DNA of 57,726 bases from an uncultured Oscillospiraceae bacterium (GTDB lineage Bacteria; Bacillota; Clostridia; Oscillospirales; Oscillospiraceae): assembly GCA_944383195.1 (NCBI GenBank), contig CALWOP010000003.1, positions 1-57,726 of the forward strand, given 5' to 3'. Position numbers and translations under genes: made by a program. Under the pieces are notes generated by a model. The model was given only the letters and a program-made list of their open reading frames with translations. It ran no database searches and was not told the origin of the DNA. Below, piece by piece: positions 1 to 9,915 of the stretch (position 1 is its first letter; each line of letters starts with the position of its first letter).

Positions 1-755
1 CCGTTCAGGTCGGGGGTGAGAATCTTGCCGGCCACCTTGAACATCACGTTCATGGAACCGACCTCTTCAATGTACTTACGGTGCACGCCGTCCAGCCACA
101 GCACCTGGCTGTATCCGGCCTTCTCCGCCCGGTCGCCAGCCCGGAGGGAAGCGGCGTAGTTGCCGCCGGTCTTAGCCATGCCGGTGCCGCCCTTGACAGC
201 GCGGACGTCCTGATCCTCCACATAGATCTTCACAGGGTTCAGACCCTCGGGATAGTAGGCGCCCACGGGGCACACCACCACGATGTACTGCACGTGCTTG
301 GAGGAGTGAACGCCCAGAGCGGCATCCAGACCGATCATAAAGGGACGGATGTACAGGGAGGTGTCTTTCTCAGAGGGCACCCAGTCCTGCTCTACCTTCA
401 CCAGCTCCACGATACCGGCCATGGCCAGCTCTTCAGGGATCTGAGGCAGGCACAGACGCTCAGCGGACTTGTTCATCCGGTCGATGTTGTCCTTGATGCG
501 GAACAGCTGGATGGAGCCGTCGGCGGTACGATAGGCCTTCAGGCCCTCAAAAATTTCCTCGGCGTAGTGGAGCACCTTGGCGGCGGGGTCGATCTGCAGG
601 GGGCCATAGGGGACGATGCGGGGGTCATGCCAGCCCTGTCCCTCATCATAGTCCACCAGGAACATATGGTCGGTCATATTTTTTCCGAACACCAACTTGG
701 AGGAGTCAGGCTTCTCCTTTAATGTAGCCGCTCGGGTGATTTTGATGTTTTCCAT
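1..755 (-). CDS. ilvE: Branched-chain amino acid aminotransferase, C-terminal part outside window
   Basis: Pyridoxal-phosphate enzyme that interconverts branched-chain amino acids and their 2-oxo acids, the last step of Val/Leu/Ile synthesis. About 252 residues are visible; roughly the last 100 of a usual ~350 lie beyond the window edge. The fold-IV aminotransferase features are clear: EEIFEGLKAYR near residues 67-76, and the PLP lysine K195 in GGTGMAKTGGNY, the class II (mammalian-like) BCAT arrangement. The ATG at 755 is preceded by TAGGAGGAATTCCC. It is transcribed away from gdpP from its own promoter. No T-box leader is visible in the ~75-nt 5' UTR. Assignment is confident; only the incomplete 3' end limits it. 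Confidence 0.93.
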   Translation of the reverse strand, partial: MENIKITRAATLKEKPDSSKLVFGKNMTDHMFLVDYDEGQGWHDPRIVPYGPLQIDPAAKVLHYAEEIFEGLKAYRTADGSIQLFRIKDNIDRMNKSAERLCLPQIPEELAMAGIVELVKVEQDWVPSEKDTSLYIRPFMIGLDAALGVHSSKHVQYIVVVCPVGAYYPEGLNPVKIYVEDQDVRAVKGGTGMAKTGGNYAASLRAGDRAEKAGYSQVLWLDGVHRKYIEEVGSMNVMFKVAGKILTPDLN

Positions 756-830
756 GGGAATTCCTCCTAAATCTCGTTTCGTTGTGTCAAAAGCCGTCTC
801 TCCTCCCAACACAGGGGGCGGTTTTCCCTT

Positions 831-859
831 ATTATAGCAGTATTCCCCACCAGGTGCAA
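831..859 (-). promoter_or_regulatory. Sigma-A promoter of ilvE
   Basis: On the minus strand, TTGCAC, a 17-bp spacer and TATAAT. It would start transcription near 824, giving a leader of about 70 nt before the ilvE ATG. It sits back to back with the gdpP promoter. Confidence 0.8.
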
Positions 860-925
860 CGGTTTACCACAGCGCCTGGAAAGATTTTTTATCTGTTTCT
901 TTTCTCAATCCCGTTCTGCCGCCCC

Positions 926-954
926 TTGTTTTCTGACGGATGATCTGCTATAAT
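926..954 (+). promoter_or_regulatory. Sigma-A promoter of gdpP operon
   Basis: TTGTTT, a 17-bp spacer and a consensus TATAAT at 949-954. The -10 box lies downstream of the in-frame ATG at 940, so that ATG cannot be on this transcript. This supports the TTG start at 1012. Confidence 0.8.
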
Positions 955-1011
955 AAAATACCTTTATTGTGTAGTCCCATTCCCTCGGAAAGAAATAAGG
1001 GGGTTATTTTT

Positions 1012-2994
1012 TTGAATCGAAAGCTTAACCAGCTGCTTCAGCCCAGTTTCCGGCTGTATTTTATCTGTCTGATCCTCTTTGCCCTGCTCTCCGCCTTCTA
1101 CTCTTGGGTATTGGCGGTCTCGGAGCTGGTGATCGTGGCCTGTCTGGGACTGTACAGCCGGGAGAGCGCCCACCGCCGGCGCAAGGAGCTGAACAAATAC
1201 CTGGACAGCTTCACCGGAACTGTGGACACCGCCACCAAGGACACCATGGTAAACTCCCCCCTGCCCATGGTATTGTTCCGCCCGGAAAGCGATGATATCA
1301 TCTGGACCAACAACCGCTTTTTGGAGCTCACCGGCCAGAGGGAGCATCTCTTTGATGCCAAGCTGTCCACTCTGATCCCGGATTTTGACACCCGCTGGCT
1401 CATGGAGGGTAAGAGTGAATGCCCCACCGAGGTGGCCTACGGCAACCGCCGTTTTCTGGTCTTTGGCCATCTGGTCCGCACCGGGGGCCGCACCGGAGGC
1501 TTCCTCGCCACCACCTACTGGGTGGATGTCACAGAGTTCTGCCAGATCCGGGATTCCTACGCCGCCACCCGTCCGGTGGCCGCGGTGCTGCTCATTGACA
1601 ACTACGAGGATCTGACCAAAAATCTCACCGACAACGAGCGCTCCAACATCATGCTGGAGATCGACAACCGTTTGGACGCCTGGGTGGCCCAGACGGGCGG
1701 ATTGCTCCGCCGGTATCAGCGGGAACGCTATCTCTTTATTTTTGAAGAACAGTATCTGACCAGGTTTGTGGAATCCAAATTTGATATTTTGGATGCAATC
1801 CATCAGGTGGTCAATCCCAGCGGCATCAACGCCTCCCTGTCCATCGGCATCGGCAAGGACGGGGACAGCTATCAGGAACTGATCAACTTCGCCAATCTGT
1901 CTATCGACATGGCGCTGTCCCGGGGCGGCGATCAGGCGGTCATCCGCAACAAGTTCACCTTTGAATTTTACGGCGGCCGCTCTAAAGAGACGGAAAAGCG
2001 CACCAAGGTCAAAAGCCGGGTCATGGCCAACGCCCTGTCCTCCCTGATTTCCGACTCCTCCCAGATCTTCATCATGGGACATAAATCCCCGGACAACGAC
2101 TCCTTGGGCGCTGCCGCCGGCGTATGCGCCCTGTGCCGGAAAAACGGGGTCCCTGTCCATATCATTCGGGACCCGGGAACCACCCCCGCCCAGGAGCTCA
2201 TCGACAAGCTCTCCCAGCTGCCGGAGTATCACGACTGCTTTCTCTCTCCCCAGGACGCCCTGCTGATCGCGGACACCCGTTCCCTTGCGGTGGTCGTTGA
2301 CACCAACCGCCCTGAACAGGTCCAGGCGCCGGAACTGCTTCAGTCCTGCAATCGGGTGGCAGTCATTGACCACCACCGCCGGGCCGCCACCTATATTGAG
2401 GGTGCGGCGCTCAACTACCATGAGCCTTATGCCTCCTCCGCCTCAGAACTGGTGACCGAACTGCTCCAATATATCATTGAGCCCAACCACCTTCTGCGTG
2501 CGGAGGCGGAGGCCCTGCTGGCAGGTATTGTGCTGGACACCAAAAACTTCACCATGCGCACCGGCGGGCGTACCTTTGAGGCCGCCGCTTTCCTGCGCCG
2601 CTCCGGCGCGGACACAGCCGAGGTCAAAAAGCTCTTCCAGAACGATCTGGCAGGAACCATCGCCAAGTATTCCATCATCCAGAACGCCAAGCTTTACCGG
2701 GAGCACATAGCCATTGCCGTGGCGGACAAGCCTGTGGGACGGGTGACCGCCGCCCAGGCCGCCGACGAGCTGCTCAATATCATCGGCATCGACACCTCTT
2801 TTGTCCTGTCCCAGGATGGAGAGCGAGTCAATATCTCAGCCCGCTCTATGGGTGACACCAACGTCCAGGTCATTCTGGAGCAGCTGGGCGGCGGCGGAAA
2901 CGCTGCGGCGGCAGGCGGTCAGGTAACTGGGAAACCCATTGACCAGGTGGCCGCTGAGCTGTGCCGGGCCATCGACCGATATTTAGAGTCTTAA
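1012..2994 (+). CDS. gdpP: Cyclic-di-AMP phosphodiesterase GdpP (YybT)
   Basis: Membrane-bound phosphodiesterase that hydrolyses the second messenger c-di-AMP to pApA. About 660 residues, the usual size. Order: two N-terminal membrane helices (about 8-50), a PAS-like region, a degenerate GGDEF domain (about 170-310), then DHH and DHHA1 domains. DHH motifs: GHKSPDNDSLGAA near 357, VIDHHRR near 450, and the DHHA1 GGGGNAAAAGG near 625. The start is taken as TTG at 1012, with AAGGGGG just upstream and the promoter -10 at 949-954; an in-frame ATG at 940 lies upstream of the likely transcription start. It leads rplI and dnaB, the order known from Bacillus. Family assignment is very secure; the start is inferred. 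Confidence 0.94.
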   Translation: MNRKLNQLLQPSFRLYFICLILFALLSAFYSWVLAVSELVIVACLGLYSRESAHRRRKELNKYLDSFTGTVDTATKDTMVNSPLPMVLFRPESDDIIWTNNRFLELTGQREHLFDAKLSTLIPDFDTRWLMEGKSECPTEVAYGNRRFLVFGHLVRTGGRTGGFLATTYWVDVTEFCQIRDSYAATRPVAAVLLIDNYEDLTKNLTDNERSNIMLEIDNRLDAWVAQTGGLLRRYQRERYLFIFEEQYLTRFVESKFDILDAIHQVVNPSGINASLSIGIGKDGDSYQELINFANLSIDMALSRGGDQAVIRNKFTFEFYGGRSKETEKRTKVKSRVMANALSSLISDSSQIFIMGHKSPDNDSLGAAAGVCALCRKNGVPVHIIRDPGTTPAQELIDKLSQLPEYHDCFLSPQDALLIADTRSLAVVVDTNRPEQVQAPELLQSCNRVAVIDHHRRAATYIEGAALNYHEPYASSASELVTELLQYIIEPNHLLRAEAEALLAGIVLDTKNFTMRTGGRTFEAAAFLRRSGADTAEVKKLFQNDLAGTIAKYSIIQNAKLYREHIAIAVADKPVGRVTAAQAADELLNIIGIDTSFVLSQDGERVNISARSMGDTNVQVILEQLGGGGNAAAAGGQVTGKPIDQVAAELCRAIDRYLES

Positions 2995-3042
2995 ATTACT
3001 CACACTTTTTTAGAAACGATATTCAATTTGGAGGTTTTGATT

Positions 3043-3489
3043 ATGAAAGTCATTTTGCAGCAGGATGTACGCGGCCAGGGTAAGAAGGGTCAGCTGGTGG
3101 ATGTTTCTGACGGCTACGCCCGCAACTTCCTCCTCCCCAAGAAGCTGGCGGTCATTGCCACGGCCGAGAACCTGAACACCATGAAGCAGCAGGAGAAGGC
3201 CCGCAAGGCCCAGGAGGCCGCCGAGAAGGCTGAGGCCGAGGCCACTGCCAAGAAGCTGGAGGGTCTGATGGTGAAGATCCCCGCCAAGGCCGGAGAGGGC
3301 GGCCGCCTGTTCGGCGCCGTCACTGCCAAGGAAGTGTCCGAGGCCCTTGCGGCCCAGCACGGCGTGAACATCGCCAAGGCCAAGCTGGTACTGGACGAGC
3401 CCATCAAGGCCTGCGGCGGCTACCAGATCAAGGCAAAGCTGGGTTATGAGATCGTGGGCACCGTCAATGTGATGGTGACCGAGGCTTAA
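3043..3489 (+). CDS. rplI: 50S ribosomal protein L9
   Basis: Structural protein of the large ribosomal subunit, bound to 23S rRNA near the L1 stalk. The 148-residue product is full length: MKVILQQDVRGQGKKGQLV and GYARNFLLP at the N-terminal RNA-binding domain, a long charged connecting helix (about 50-75) and the C-terminal domain. Start ATG at 3043, preceded by TTGGAGG. It lies 48 nt after gdpP and 40 nt before dnaB, so the three are probably co-transcribed. Confidence 0.96.
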   Translation: MKVILQQDVRGQGKKGQLVDVSDGYARNFLLPKKLAVIATAENLNTMKQQEKARKAQEAAEKAEAEATAKKLEGLMVKIPAKAGEGGRLFGAVTAKEVSEALAAQHGVNIAKAKLVLDEPIKACGGYQIKAKLGYEIVGTVNVMVTEA

Positions 3490-3529
3490 GTTCCGCGTTT
3501 GAATTTTCCATTGAAAAGCAGGTGACATT

Positions 3530-4885
3530 ATGGCTCTGGGTGAGGAAGAACTGATGCTCCGGCAGCTGCCCCATTCCGTGGAAGCGGAGCAGGCGGTGTT
3601 GGGCTCCATGCTCATCGACCCCCGGTGTGTGCCGGAGGTCATCGACAAGCTGCGCCCGGAGGACTTCTATCTGCAGCAGAACATGGAGATCTACGAGACG
3701 ATCTACTCCATGTTCAACTACTCCCTTACCATTGATCCGGTCACTGTGCTGGAGCACATGAAGCAAAGCGGATATTATGATGAGAACACCTCACGAAGCT
3801 ATCTGCTCCAGCTCATGGATACCACTCCCACAGCGGCCAATGTGAGAGAGTACATCGAGATTCTTAAAGATAAAAGCCTCCTGCGTCGGGTCGCGGAGGC
3901 TGCGGGGGATCTCACTGCTATGATCCAACAGGGCACCGATACCGGTCAGGACATTCTGGAGGCGGCGGAGCAGCGGATCTACGCCATCCGCCAGGGCCGG
4001 GCTGCCCGAGGGCTGACCCCCATTTCCAATGTGCTCATTGATGTATATGACCGCCTGAGCGAACTGGCCGCCAGCGACTCAGTGATTCCAGGGTTATCCA
4101 CTGGTCTGCGGGATCTGGACCGTGCTATCTCAGGTTTGAATAAGTCCGACCTTATTCTTCTGGCCGCCCGTCCCGGTATGGGCAAGACCTCCATGGCCTT
4201 GAACATTCTGCTGGACGCAGGAAAGAAGTCGGGAAAGAACGTGGCGTTCTTCTCCTTGGAAATGAGCCGGGAGCAGCTGGCCCTGCGCCTGATCTCCAGC
4301 GAATGCTTCGTGGACAACAAAAAGTTGGTCACAGGCAAGCTCACCGAGCAGGACTGGGAGAGCGTGGCGGCTGCCGCTGACTCTCTGAACCGCTCCATGA
4401 TCCTCATTGACGATGACTCCTCCGTCACGGTGGCCGATATCAACGCCAAGTGCCGCCGGGTGGAAAACCTGGGTCTGGTGGTCATCGACTACTTGCAGCT
4501 GATGCAGTCAGCAGGCGGAAAAAGCCGCAGCGGAGAAAACCGCCAGCAAATCGTCTCAGACATTTCCCGTTCTTTAAAGATCATGGCCAAGGAACTGAAT
4601 GTCCCGGTGCTGTGTCTCAGTCAGCTCTCCCGTGCCAACGAAAGCCGTACCGACAAGCGCCCCATGCTCTCCGACCTTCGTGAATCGGGCGCCATCGAGC
4701 AGGATGCGGATATTGTATTGTTCCTGTATCGAGAGGGCTATTACAATCGGGACACGGAAAATCCCAACCTGGCCGAATGTATCATCGCAAAAAACCGCCA
4801 CGGAGAGACGGGAACCGTCGAGCTCCAATGGCAGCCGGAATTTACCACCTTTAACGACATGGAGTGGCAGCACACTGAGTTCTGA
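3530..4885 (+). CDS. dnaB: Replicative DNA helicase DnaB
   Basis: Hexameric 5'-3' helicase that unwinds DNA at the replication fork and recruits primase (called DnaC in Bacillus). 451 residues. The N-terminal DnaB domain starts at LPHSVEAEQAVLGSMLID (about 11-28). The RecA-like ATPase domain has Walker A in ARPGMGKTS near residue 213-221, Walker B in LVVIDYLQLM near 318, and the DnaB motif LSDLRESGAIEQDADIVLFL near 383-402. ATG at 3530 is preceded by an AGGTG ribosome-binding site. Third gene of the gdpP-rplI-dnaB set. Confidence 0.96.
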   Translation: MALGEEELMLRQLPHSVEAEQAVLGSMLIDPRCVPEVIDKLRPEDFYLQQNMEIYETIYSMFNYSLTIDPVTVLEHMKQSGYYDENTSRSYLLQLMDTTPTAANVREYIEILKDKSLLRRVAEAAGDLTAMIQQGTDTGQDILEAAEQRIYAIRQGRAARGLTPISNVLIDVYDRLSELAASDSVIPGLSTGLRDLDRAISGLNKSDLILLAARPGMGKTSMALNILLDAGKKSGKNVAFFSLEMSREQLALRLISSECFVDNKKLVTGKLTEQDWESVAAAADSLNRSMILIDDDSSVTVADINAKCRRVENLGLVVIDYLQLMQSAGGKSRSGENRQQIVSDISRSLKIMAKELNVPVLCLSQLSRANESRTDKRPMLSDLRESGAIEQDADIVLFLYREGYYNRDTENPNLAECIIAKNRHGETGTVELQWQPEFTTFNDMEWQHTEF

Positions 4886-4974
4886 CCTCTCCCCTTTCAG
4901 GCGGCAGCGGACCATCCCAACGCAGATGTCCCGGTGTTCTTCCTGTTCATTCTGCGTGTGCTGAGGAGGCCCGT

Positions 4975-6363
4975 ATGCTGAAATCCATGGAAACGTATCT
5001 TCGGGAGCTTTCCCTGATCCCACCGGGCAGCCATGTGCTGTGCGCGGTGTCCGGCGGCGCGGACTCCATCTGTCTGCTCCATGCCCTGTACCATCTGCGG
5101 GAACAGCTTCCTTTCACCCTTTCTGCCGCCCACTATGACCACCGGCTCAGAGGGGAGGAATCCCAGCGTGACAAGCAGTTTGTGGCGCAATTTGTGGCGT
5201 TGTGCTGCGGACCTCAGCGTCTGAAAGACGGCTCTCTTCTTCCCCCGGTACGCCTTTACACCGGCGAGGGGGACGTAGCGGCCCAGGCCAAGCTGCGGGG
5301 AATGGGACTGGAGGAGACTGCCCGGGAGATGCGCTATGCATTCCTGCGCCAGGCCGCTGAGGAAGCGGGGGCTGACCTCATCGCCACCGCCCATACCGCC
5401 AACGACAATGCGGAGACCATTCTCTTTCATCTGGCCCGGGGCAGCGGCCTGCGGGGGCTGGGTGGGATCGCCCCCCAGCGGGATGGGATCATCCGTCCTC
5501 TGCTCACCACGACCCGTCGGGAGGTAGAGGACTATCTGTTTCACTATGCCCTTCCCCATATGGAAGACAGCACCAATGAGGATGACAGCTACACCCGCAA
5601 CCGCATCCGCCATCAAATCATCCCGGTCCTGGAGGATATTTCGCCCGGCTTTTTGTCCCGCATGACACAAGCCGCCGCCCTTCTTCGGGAGGACGAGGCC
5701 TGTCTGACCGACTCAGCCCAAGAATTGGCCGACCAGGCCCGTGAGGAGGAAGACGGCCTGTCCATCCAGGCCGCCTTGCTGGCTCAAGCCCCCGCCCCCA
5801 TTGCCTTTCGTGCCATTCGTCTGTTGCTGGGCCGGCTGTGGGACGGAGATCAGAACTGCGGGAGCGTCCACCTCACAGCGATCTGGAATTTGTGCCGGGA
5901 GGATGATCCTTCCGCCCAAGTCTATCTCCCCCATAACTGTACCGCCCGCCGCTGCTACGGACGTCTGCTGCTTGTCTCCAGGCTTGGCCCCATCCCGCTG
6001 GAACCCGGGCTGCTCCATCTCCCCGGCCAGTTGGAGACGGGAGCCTGGCTCATCACCTGTCAGAGCGAGCCCTATGAGGGGCAGCCTCAGGGCCCCTGGG
6101 AGTTCTGGCTCAGCTTGGATGTGTCTTTGTTGTCTGTCCGGCCTCGGCGCACGGGAGACCGGCTGACGCTTCCCGGGCGGCTTGGTAAAAGCGTAAAAAA
6201 ATGGATGATTCAGGAAAAATTGCCTCGCTTTCAGCGGGACGCTCTTCCTGTTTTTGAGTGCGGAGGGGCGGTTGCCGCCGTGGCTGGCCTTGGGCCAGAC
6301 CGTGCCTTTACCCCACGGCCCGGATGCGGCGCCTGGCACATTTCCGTCACTCCCATCAAATAA
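4975..6363 (+). CDS. tilS: tRNA(Ile)-lysidine synthetase TilS
   Basis: Converts C34 of tRNA-Ile(CAU) to lysidine with ATP, so that the tRNA reads AUA and is charged with isoleucine. 462 residues. The PP-loop ATP-binding motif SGGADS is at about 26-31, followed by the N-type ATPase core (AAHYDHRLRGEES, ATAHTANDNAETILFHLARGS), a linker and a C-terminal TilS domain (RPRRTGDRLTLPGR). ATG at 4975 follows GAGGAGGCCCGT. The order tilS-hpt-ftsH is conserved with Bacillus. No oddities seen. Confidence 0.95.
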   Translation: MLKSMETYLRELSLIPPGSHVLCAVSGGADSICLLHALYHLREQLPFTLSAAHYDHRLRGEESQRDKQFVAQFVALCCGPQRLKDGSLLPPVRLYTGEGDVAAQAKLRGMGLEETAREMRYAFLRQAAEEAGADLIATAHTANDNAETILFHLARGSGLRGLGGIAPQRDGIIRPLLTTTRREVEDYLFHYALPHMEDSTNEDDSYTRNRIRHQIIPVLEDISPGFLSRMTQAAALLREDEACLTDSAQELADQAREEEDGLSIQAALLAQAPAPIAFRAIRLLLGRLWDGDQNCGSVHLTAIWNLCREDDPSAQVYLPHNCTARRCYGRLLLVSRLGPIPLEPGLLHLPGQLETGAWLITCQSEPYEGQPQGPWEFWLSLDVSLLSVRPRRTGDRLTLPGRLGKSVKKWMIQEKLPRFQRDALPVFECGGAVAAVAGLGPDRAFTPRPGCGAWHISVTPIK

Positions 6364-6396
6364 AAATGACGATCAGGCTTTTTCTTTTAAGAAACG

Positions 6397-6405
6397 TGTT
6401 ATAAT
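6397..6405 (+). promoter_or_regulatory. Extended -10 promoter of hpt-ftsH
   Basis: TGTTATAAT, an extended -10 element (TG-n-TATAAT). There is no good -35 element. Transcription would begin near 6412, only 14 nt before the chosen hpt start and past the tilS stop codon. Confidence 0.6.
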
Positions 6406-6425
6406 GGAAAGGAATGAAGGCGCAT

Positions 6426-6968
6426 ATGTTGGAACAGGATATTCAGGAGATTCTTTTTACAGAGGAACAGTTGAAGACTCGCGTGCAGGAGATCGCCCAA
6501 GAGATTCAGCGGGATTATGAGGGCAAGGAGATCATGCTCATCAGCGTGCTTCGGGGCTCTTTCATTTTTATGGCTGACCTGTGCCGGGCCATTGACCTGC
6601 CCTGTACGCTGGACTTTATGTCTGTCTCCTCCTACGGCAGCGGCACCACGTCCAGCGGTCAGGTCCAGATCACCAAGGATCTGTCTGAGGACATTACCGG
6701 CCGCCACATTATTGTGGTGGAGGACATTTTGGACAGCGGCAATACCCTGAGCTATCTGCTGAAGATTCTGGAGCATCGCCACCCCGCCTCCATCCGTCTG
6801 TGTACCCTTCTGGATAAGCCCGACCGCCGCGTGAAGCCGGTGAAGGTCCACTATTCCGGCTTTACCATCCCCGATGCCTTTGTGGTGGGATACGGGCTGG
6901 ATTACGCGGAAAAGTACCGCAACCTGCCTTACATCGGCATTGTAAAGCCCGAGGTCTACGGCGGGTAA
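6426..6968 (+). CDS. hpt: Hypoxanthine phosphoribosyltransferase
   Basis: Purine salvage enzyme joining hypoxanthine or guanine to PRPP to give IMP or GMP. 180 residues from ATG 6426, typical for the family. The PRPP-binding motif IIVVEDILDSGNTL lies at about 95-108; the substrate loop SSYGSGT is near 66-72, and VVGYGLDYAEKYRNLPYIG is near the C-terminus. The in-frame ATG at 6414 is rejected because it would sit almost at the transcription start; AAGG five bases before 6426 fits better. Lies between tilS and ftsH. Confidence 0.94.
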   Translation: MLEQDIQEILFTEEQLKTRVQEIAQEIQRDYEGKEIMLISVLRGSFIFMADLCRAIDLPCTLDFMSVSSYGSGTTSSGQVQITKDLSEDITGRHIIVVEDILDSGNTLSYLLKILEHRHPASIRLCTLLDKPDRRVKPVKVHYSGFTIPDAFVVGYGLDYAEKYRNLPYIGIVKPEVYGG

Positions 6969-6984
6969 GAAAGGATTTTAGCCT

Positions 6985-8856
6985 ATGAGACGCTTTTCCC
7001 CTCGGGACATCACCATGTATCTGATGCTGGCTCTCCTTCTGTTTTTTACCTTTTCCGCCCTGCAGCAGATGGATCAGAGTGACGCTCCCATTTACAGCGA
7101 CATCCGCACCCTTTTTGTCCAGGAGAAAGTGTCCTACTTTGAGCTGAAGGACAATACCCTTACCCTGGTCCTTCGCGGAGAGGACGGCAGCTCCTCTACC
7201 CTGGCCTACCACATTGCCAACCCGGATTGGCTCTATCAGGATCTCCATGAGCTGTGGGAAACCCAGCAGAACGCCGGGCTTCTTCGCTATGACCTGCCCC
7301 AGGGAATGGAGGGCTCCTGGTGGTATAATCTTCTTCCCTATCTGGTGGCGGCGGCGGTGCTGGGATTGTTCTGGTATCTGATGATGCGCCAGCGCGCCGG
7401 AGCCGGCGGAGGGGGCGGCGCCCCCGGCGCTTCCCGTTTTGGCCACGCCCGCACCCGTACTCTGTCCGACCAGGCAAAGAAAGTCACCTTCGATGATGTG
7501 GCTGGGGCCGACGAGGAAAAGGAAGAGCTGCAGGAGATCGTTGAGTTCCTCCGTGACCCCCAAAAGTTTTCCAGCCTGGGGGCCAGAATCCCCAAGGGGG
7601 TGCTGCTGGTAGGCCCTCCGGGCACCGGCAAGACCCTGATTGCCAAAGCTGTGGCTGGAGAGGCCGGAGTACACTTCCTGTCCATCTCCGGCTCTGACTT
7701 TGTGGAGCTCTATGTAGGCGTGGGCGCCAGCCGGGTCCGCGACCTCTTCGACCAGGCAAAAAAAGAGGCCCCTGCCATTGTCTTCATTGATGAGATCGAC
7801 GCGGTAGGCCGCCAGCGCGGCGCCGGCCTGGGCGGCGGCCACGATGAGCGTGAGCAGACCCTGAACCAGCTGTTGGTGGAGATGGACGGCTTTGGCTCCA
7901 ACGAGGGGGTCATCGTTCTGGCCGCTACCAACCGCCAGGATATCCTGGACCCCGCCCTCCTGCGTCCCGGCCGTTTCGACCGGCAGATCTATGTAGGTCT
8001 GCCTGATATCAAGGGGCGGGAAGCCATTTTGAAGGTCCACGCCAAGCAGAAGCCCCTGGCAGAGGACGTGGATCTCAATCAGGTGGCCCGATCCACCGCT
8101 GGCTTTACCGGCGCTGACTTGGAAAACCTTCTTAACGAGGCGGCCTTGCTGGCCGCCCGGGACGACCAGCGCTTTATCACCATGGCTGACCTCCAAAACG
8201 CCATGATGAAAGTCATTGCCGGCCCGGAAAAGCGCAGCCGTGTGGTCACCGACCACGCCAAAAAGCTCACTGCCTACCATGAGGCGGGCCACGCGGTGGT
8301 CATCCATGAGCTGAAGACCCAAGATCCGGTACACCAGATCACCATTGTCCCCCGCGGCCCGGCCGGAGGCATGACCATCTCCCTGCCCTCGGAGGACAAA
8401 TCCTACCTGTCTCGCAAAGAGCTGGAGGAACGCATTGCCGTGTGTCTGGGCGGTCGGGTGGCTGAGCAAATCGTATTGGGGGATATCTCCACGGGAGCCT
8501 CCAGCGATATCCAGAAGGCTTCCCAGATCTCCCGGGCCATGGTCACCAAGTACGGCATGAGCGAAAAGCTTGGTACCATTGCCTATGGAAATGAGAGCGA
8601 TGAGATTTTCATCGGTCGCTCCATGGCACAGGCCCGCACCTATTCCGAGGAAGTAGCCGGGCTCATTGATCAGGAGGTCAAGTCCATTGTGGACCATGCC
8701 TACCATCAGTGTGAGGAGATCCTCTCCCGGTGCCGCCGGGAGCTGGAGGTCACCGCCCGGTATCTGCTGGACCATGAAACGATGGATGCGGAAGTTTTTG
8801 CCAAGGTCTTTGAAGACCCCAACGCTGAAGAATTTGCCCCCTATCAGGAAGCATAA
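6985..8856 (+). CDS. ftsH: ATP-dependent zinc metalloprotease FtsH
   Basis: Membrane-anchored AAA+ protease that degrades misassembled membrane proteins and some regulators. 623 residues. A membrane helix at about 10-27, an extracytoplasmic domain, a second helix at about 115-133, then a Gly-rich linker. AAA domain: Walker A GPPGTGKT near 210, Walker [16 protein letters not shown] near 265, second region of homology [20 protein letters not shown] near 312. The M41 protease motif HEAGH is near 432. ATG at 6985 follows GAAAGGATTTTAGCCT. Ends at a strong shared terminator facing birA. Confidence 0.96.
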   Translation: MRRFSPRDITMYLMLALLLFFTFSALQQMDQSDAPIYSDIRTLFVQEKVSYFELKDNTLTLVLRGEDGSSSTLAYHIANPDWLYQDLHELWETQQNAGLLRYDLPQGMEGSWWYNLLPYLVAAAVLGLFWYLMMRQRAGAGGGGGAPGASRFGHARTRTLSDQAKKVTFDDVAGADEEKEELQEIVEFLRDPQKFSSLGARIPKGVLLVGPPGTGKTLIAKAVAGEAGVHFLSISGSDFVELYVGVGASRVRDLFDQAKKEAPAIVFIDEIDAVGRQRGAGLGGGHDEREQTLNQLLVEMDGFGSNEGVIVLAATNRQDILDPALLRPGRFDRQIYVGLPDIKGREAILKVHAKQKPLAEDVDLNQVARSTAGFTGADLENLLNEAALLAARDDQRFITMADLQNAMMKVIAGPEKRSRVVTDHAKKLTAYHEAGHAVVIHELKTQDPVHQITIVPRGPAGGMTISLPSEDKSYLSRKELEERIAVCLGGRVAEQIVLGDISTGASSDIQKASQISRAMVTKYGMSEKLGTIAYGNESDEIFIGRSMAQARTYSEEVAGLIDQEVKSIVDHAYHQCEEILSRCRRELEVTARYLLDHETMDAEVFAKVFEDPNAEEFAPYQEA

Positions 8857-8895
8857 AAAAGCCCGTTTTGCCATTTGGCAAAACGGGCTTTTTTT
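8855..8895. terminator. Bidirectional terminator between ftsH and birA
   Basis: A 12-13 bp perfect stem (GCCCGTTTTGCCA, 8861-8873, with 8876-8888) flanked by A6 on the left and T7 on the right, so it ends transcription from both convergent genes. The T-run overlaps the birA stop codon at 8894-8896. Confidence 0.92.
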
Positions 8896-9886
8896 ACACA
8901 TATCCATACATCCCACGTACAGAGACCTCTCCGGCAGAAAGCGCTCTTCTGCTCCCGTCCGGCATCTCCACAACCAGACGAAATTCATCGTCGATCTCTA
9001 CTGCCCAGGCCTCCTCCCGGGAAACGGGAGTCACGAGCTGCACCTGGTGACCGGGGGTCAGGCAGTCGGCGCGGTATTTCTCCAAATATTCCGCCTTGTT
9101 CTCCGGGAACTGGGCATACATACGGTCCAGCGCACGGGTCACCTGAATGGCCAACTCCACCCGGCTCACCGGCTTGTCCAGCTGCTGGCTCAGGGAGGTG
9201 GCCATATCCCGAATTTCCGGGGAAAAGTCCTCCGGACGGTGGTTCACATTGATGCCGATGCCTGGTATCAGATACTCCAAGGCGTTGCTTTCGCTCTCCA
9301 GCCCCAGTTCGGTGAGAATTCCCACCAGCTTCTTTCCCCCCAGAATAATGTCATTGGTCCATTTGATCTGGGGACGTACCCCGCAGCAGGCCTCAATACC
9401 ATCGCACACCGCCACCGCCACCCAGGCGGTAAAGTCTGTCACCGCCGCAGGCTCCAGCTTCGGCCGCAATAGGGCGGACAAGTACAGCCCACAGCCCTTG
9501 GGAGACTGGAACGTCCTGCCCAATCGGCCCCGTCCGCCGGTCTGCTCGTCAGAAATGACCACCAGCCCCTCCGGTTCTCCGGCCATGGCTTGACGCTTAC
9601 ACTCGGTGTTGGTAGAGTCCACCGTATCCAGGCACAGCAGTTTCCGCCCGATCAGGCAGCCGCTAAGGGGGCCTGCCAGTTCCCCCGCCCGCAGGCGGTC
9701 AGGCCCCTGTTCCAGGCGATAGCCACGGTTCGGCGCAGAGGAAATAACATATCCCTCCTGCCGCAGCCCCTCAATGGCCTTCCACACGCCTGCCCGGCTG
9801 ATGCCCAGCGCCCGGCTCATGGCCTCCCCTGACAGATATTCTCCCTGCCGCTCCCGCAGCAATGACAGTACATTTTCCCGGCTCAT
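8894..9886 (-). CDS. birA: Biotin operon repressor / biotin-protein ligase BirA
   Basis: Makes biotinyl-AMP, transfers biotin to carboxylase carrier domains and, as a dimer, can repress biotin genes. 330 residues, the long regulatory form: an N-terminal winged helix-turn-helix (about 1-60, SGEAMSRALGISRAGVWKAI), the catalytic domain with VDSTNTE, the biotinoyl-AMP loop GGRGRLGRTF, and KWTNDI, then a C-terminal SH3-like domain. ATG at 9886 follows a GGAGG box. It has its own promoter, back to back with that of the 2-oxoacid oxidoreductase operon. Confidence 0.94.
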   Translation of the reverse strand: MSRENVLSLLRERQGEYLSGEAMSRALGISRAGVWKAIEGLRQEGYVISSAPNRGYRLEQGPDRLRAGELAGPLSGCLIGRKLLCLDTVDSTNTECKRQAMAGEPEGLVVISDEQTGGRGRLGRTFQSPKGCGLYLSALLRPKLEPAAVTDFTAWVAVAVCDGIEACCGVRPQIKWTNDIILGGKKLVGILTELGLESESNALEYLIPGIGINVNHRPEDFSPEIRDMATSLSQQLDKPVSRVELAIQVTRALDRMYAQFPENKAEYLEKYRADCLTPGHQVQLVTPVSREEAWAVEIDDEFRLVVEMPDGSRRALSAGEVSVRGMYGYV

Positions 9887-9915
9887 GGTCCGATCCCTCC
9901 AAAATGATTATTTTC

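Noticed and set aside
756..830. T-box or other riboswitch before ilvE
   Set aside because: The leader is only about 70 nt and lacks the T-box sequence and a terminator hairpin.
964..2421. 485-codon open frame antisense to gdpP
   Set aside because: GC-skewed shadow of the gdpP codons; no ribosome-binding site or family motif.
6862..8988. 708-codon open frame antisense to ftsH
   Set aside because: Covers a clear ftsH and part of birA; composition is that of a reverse-frame shadow.
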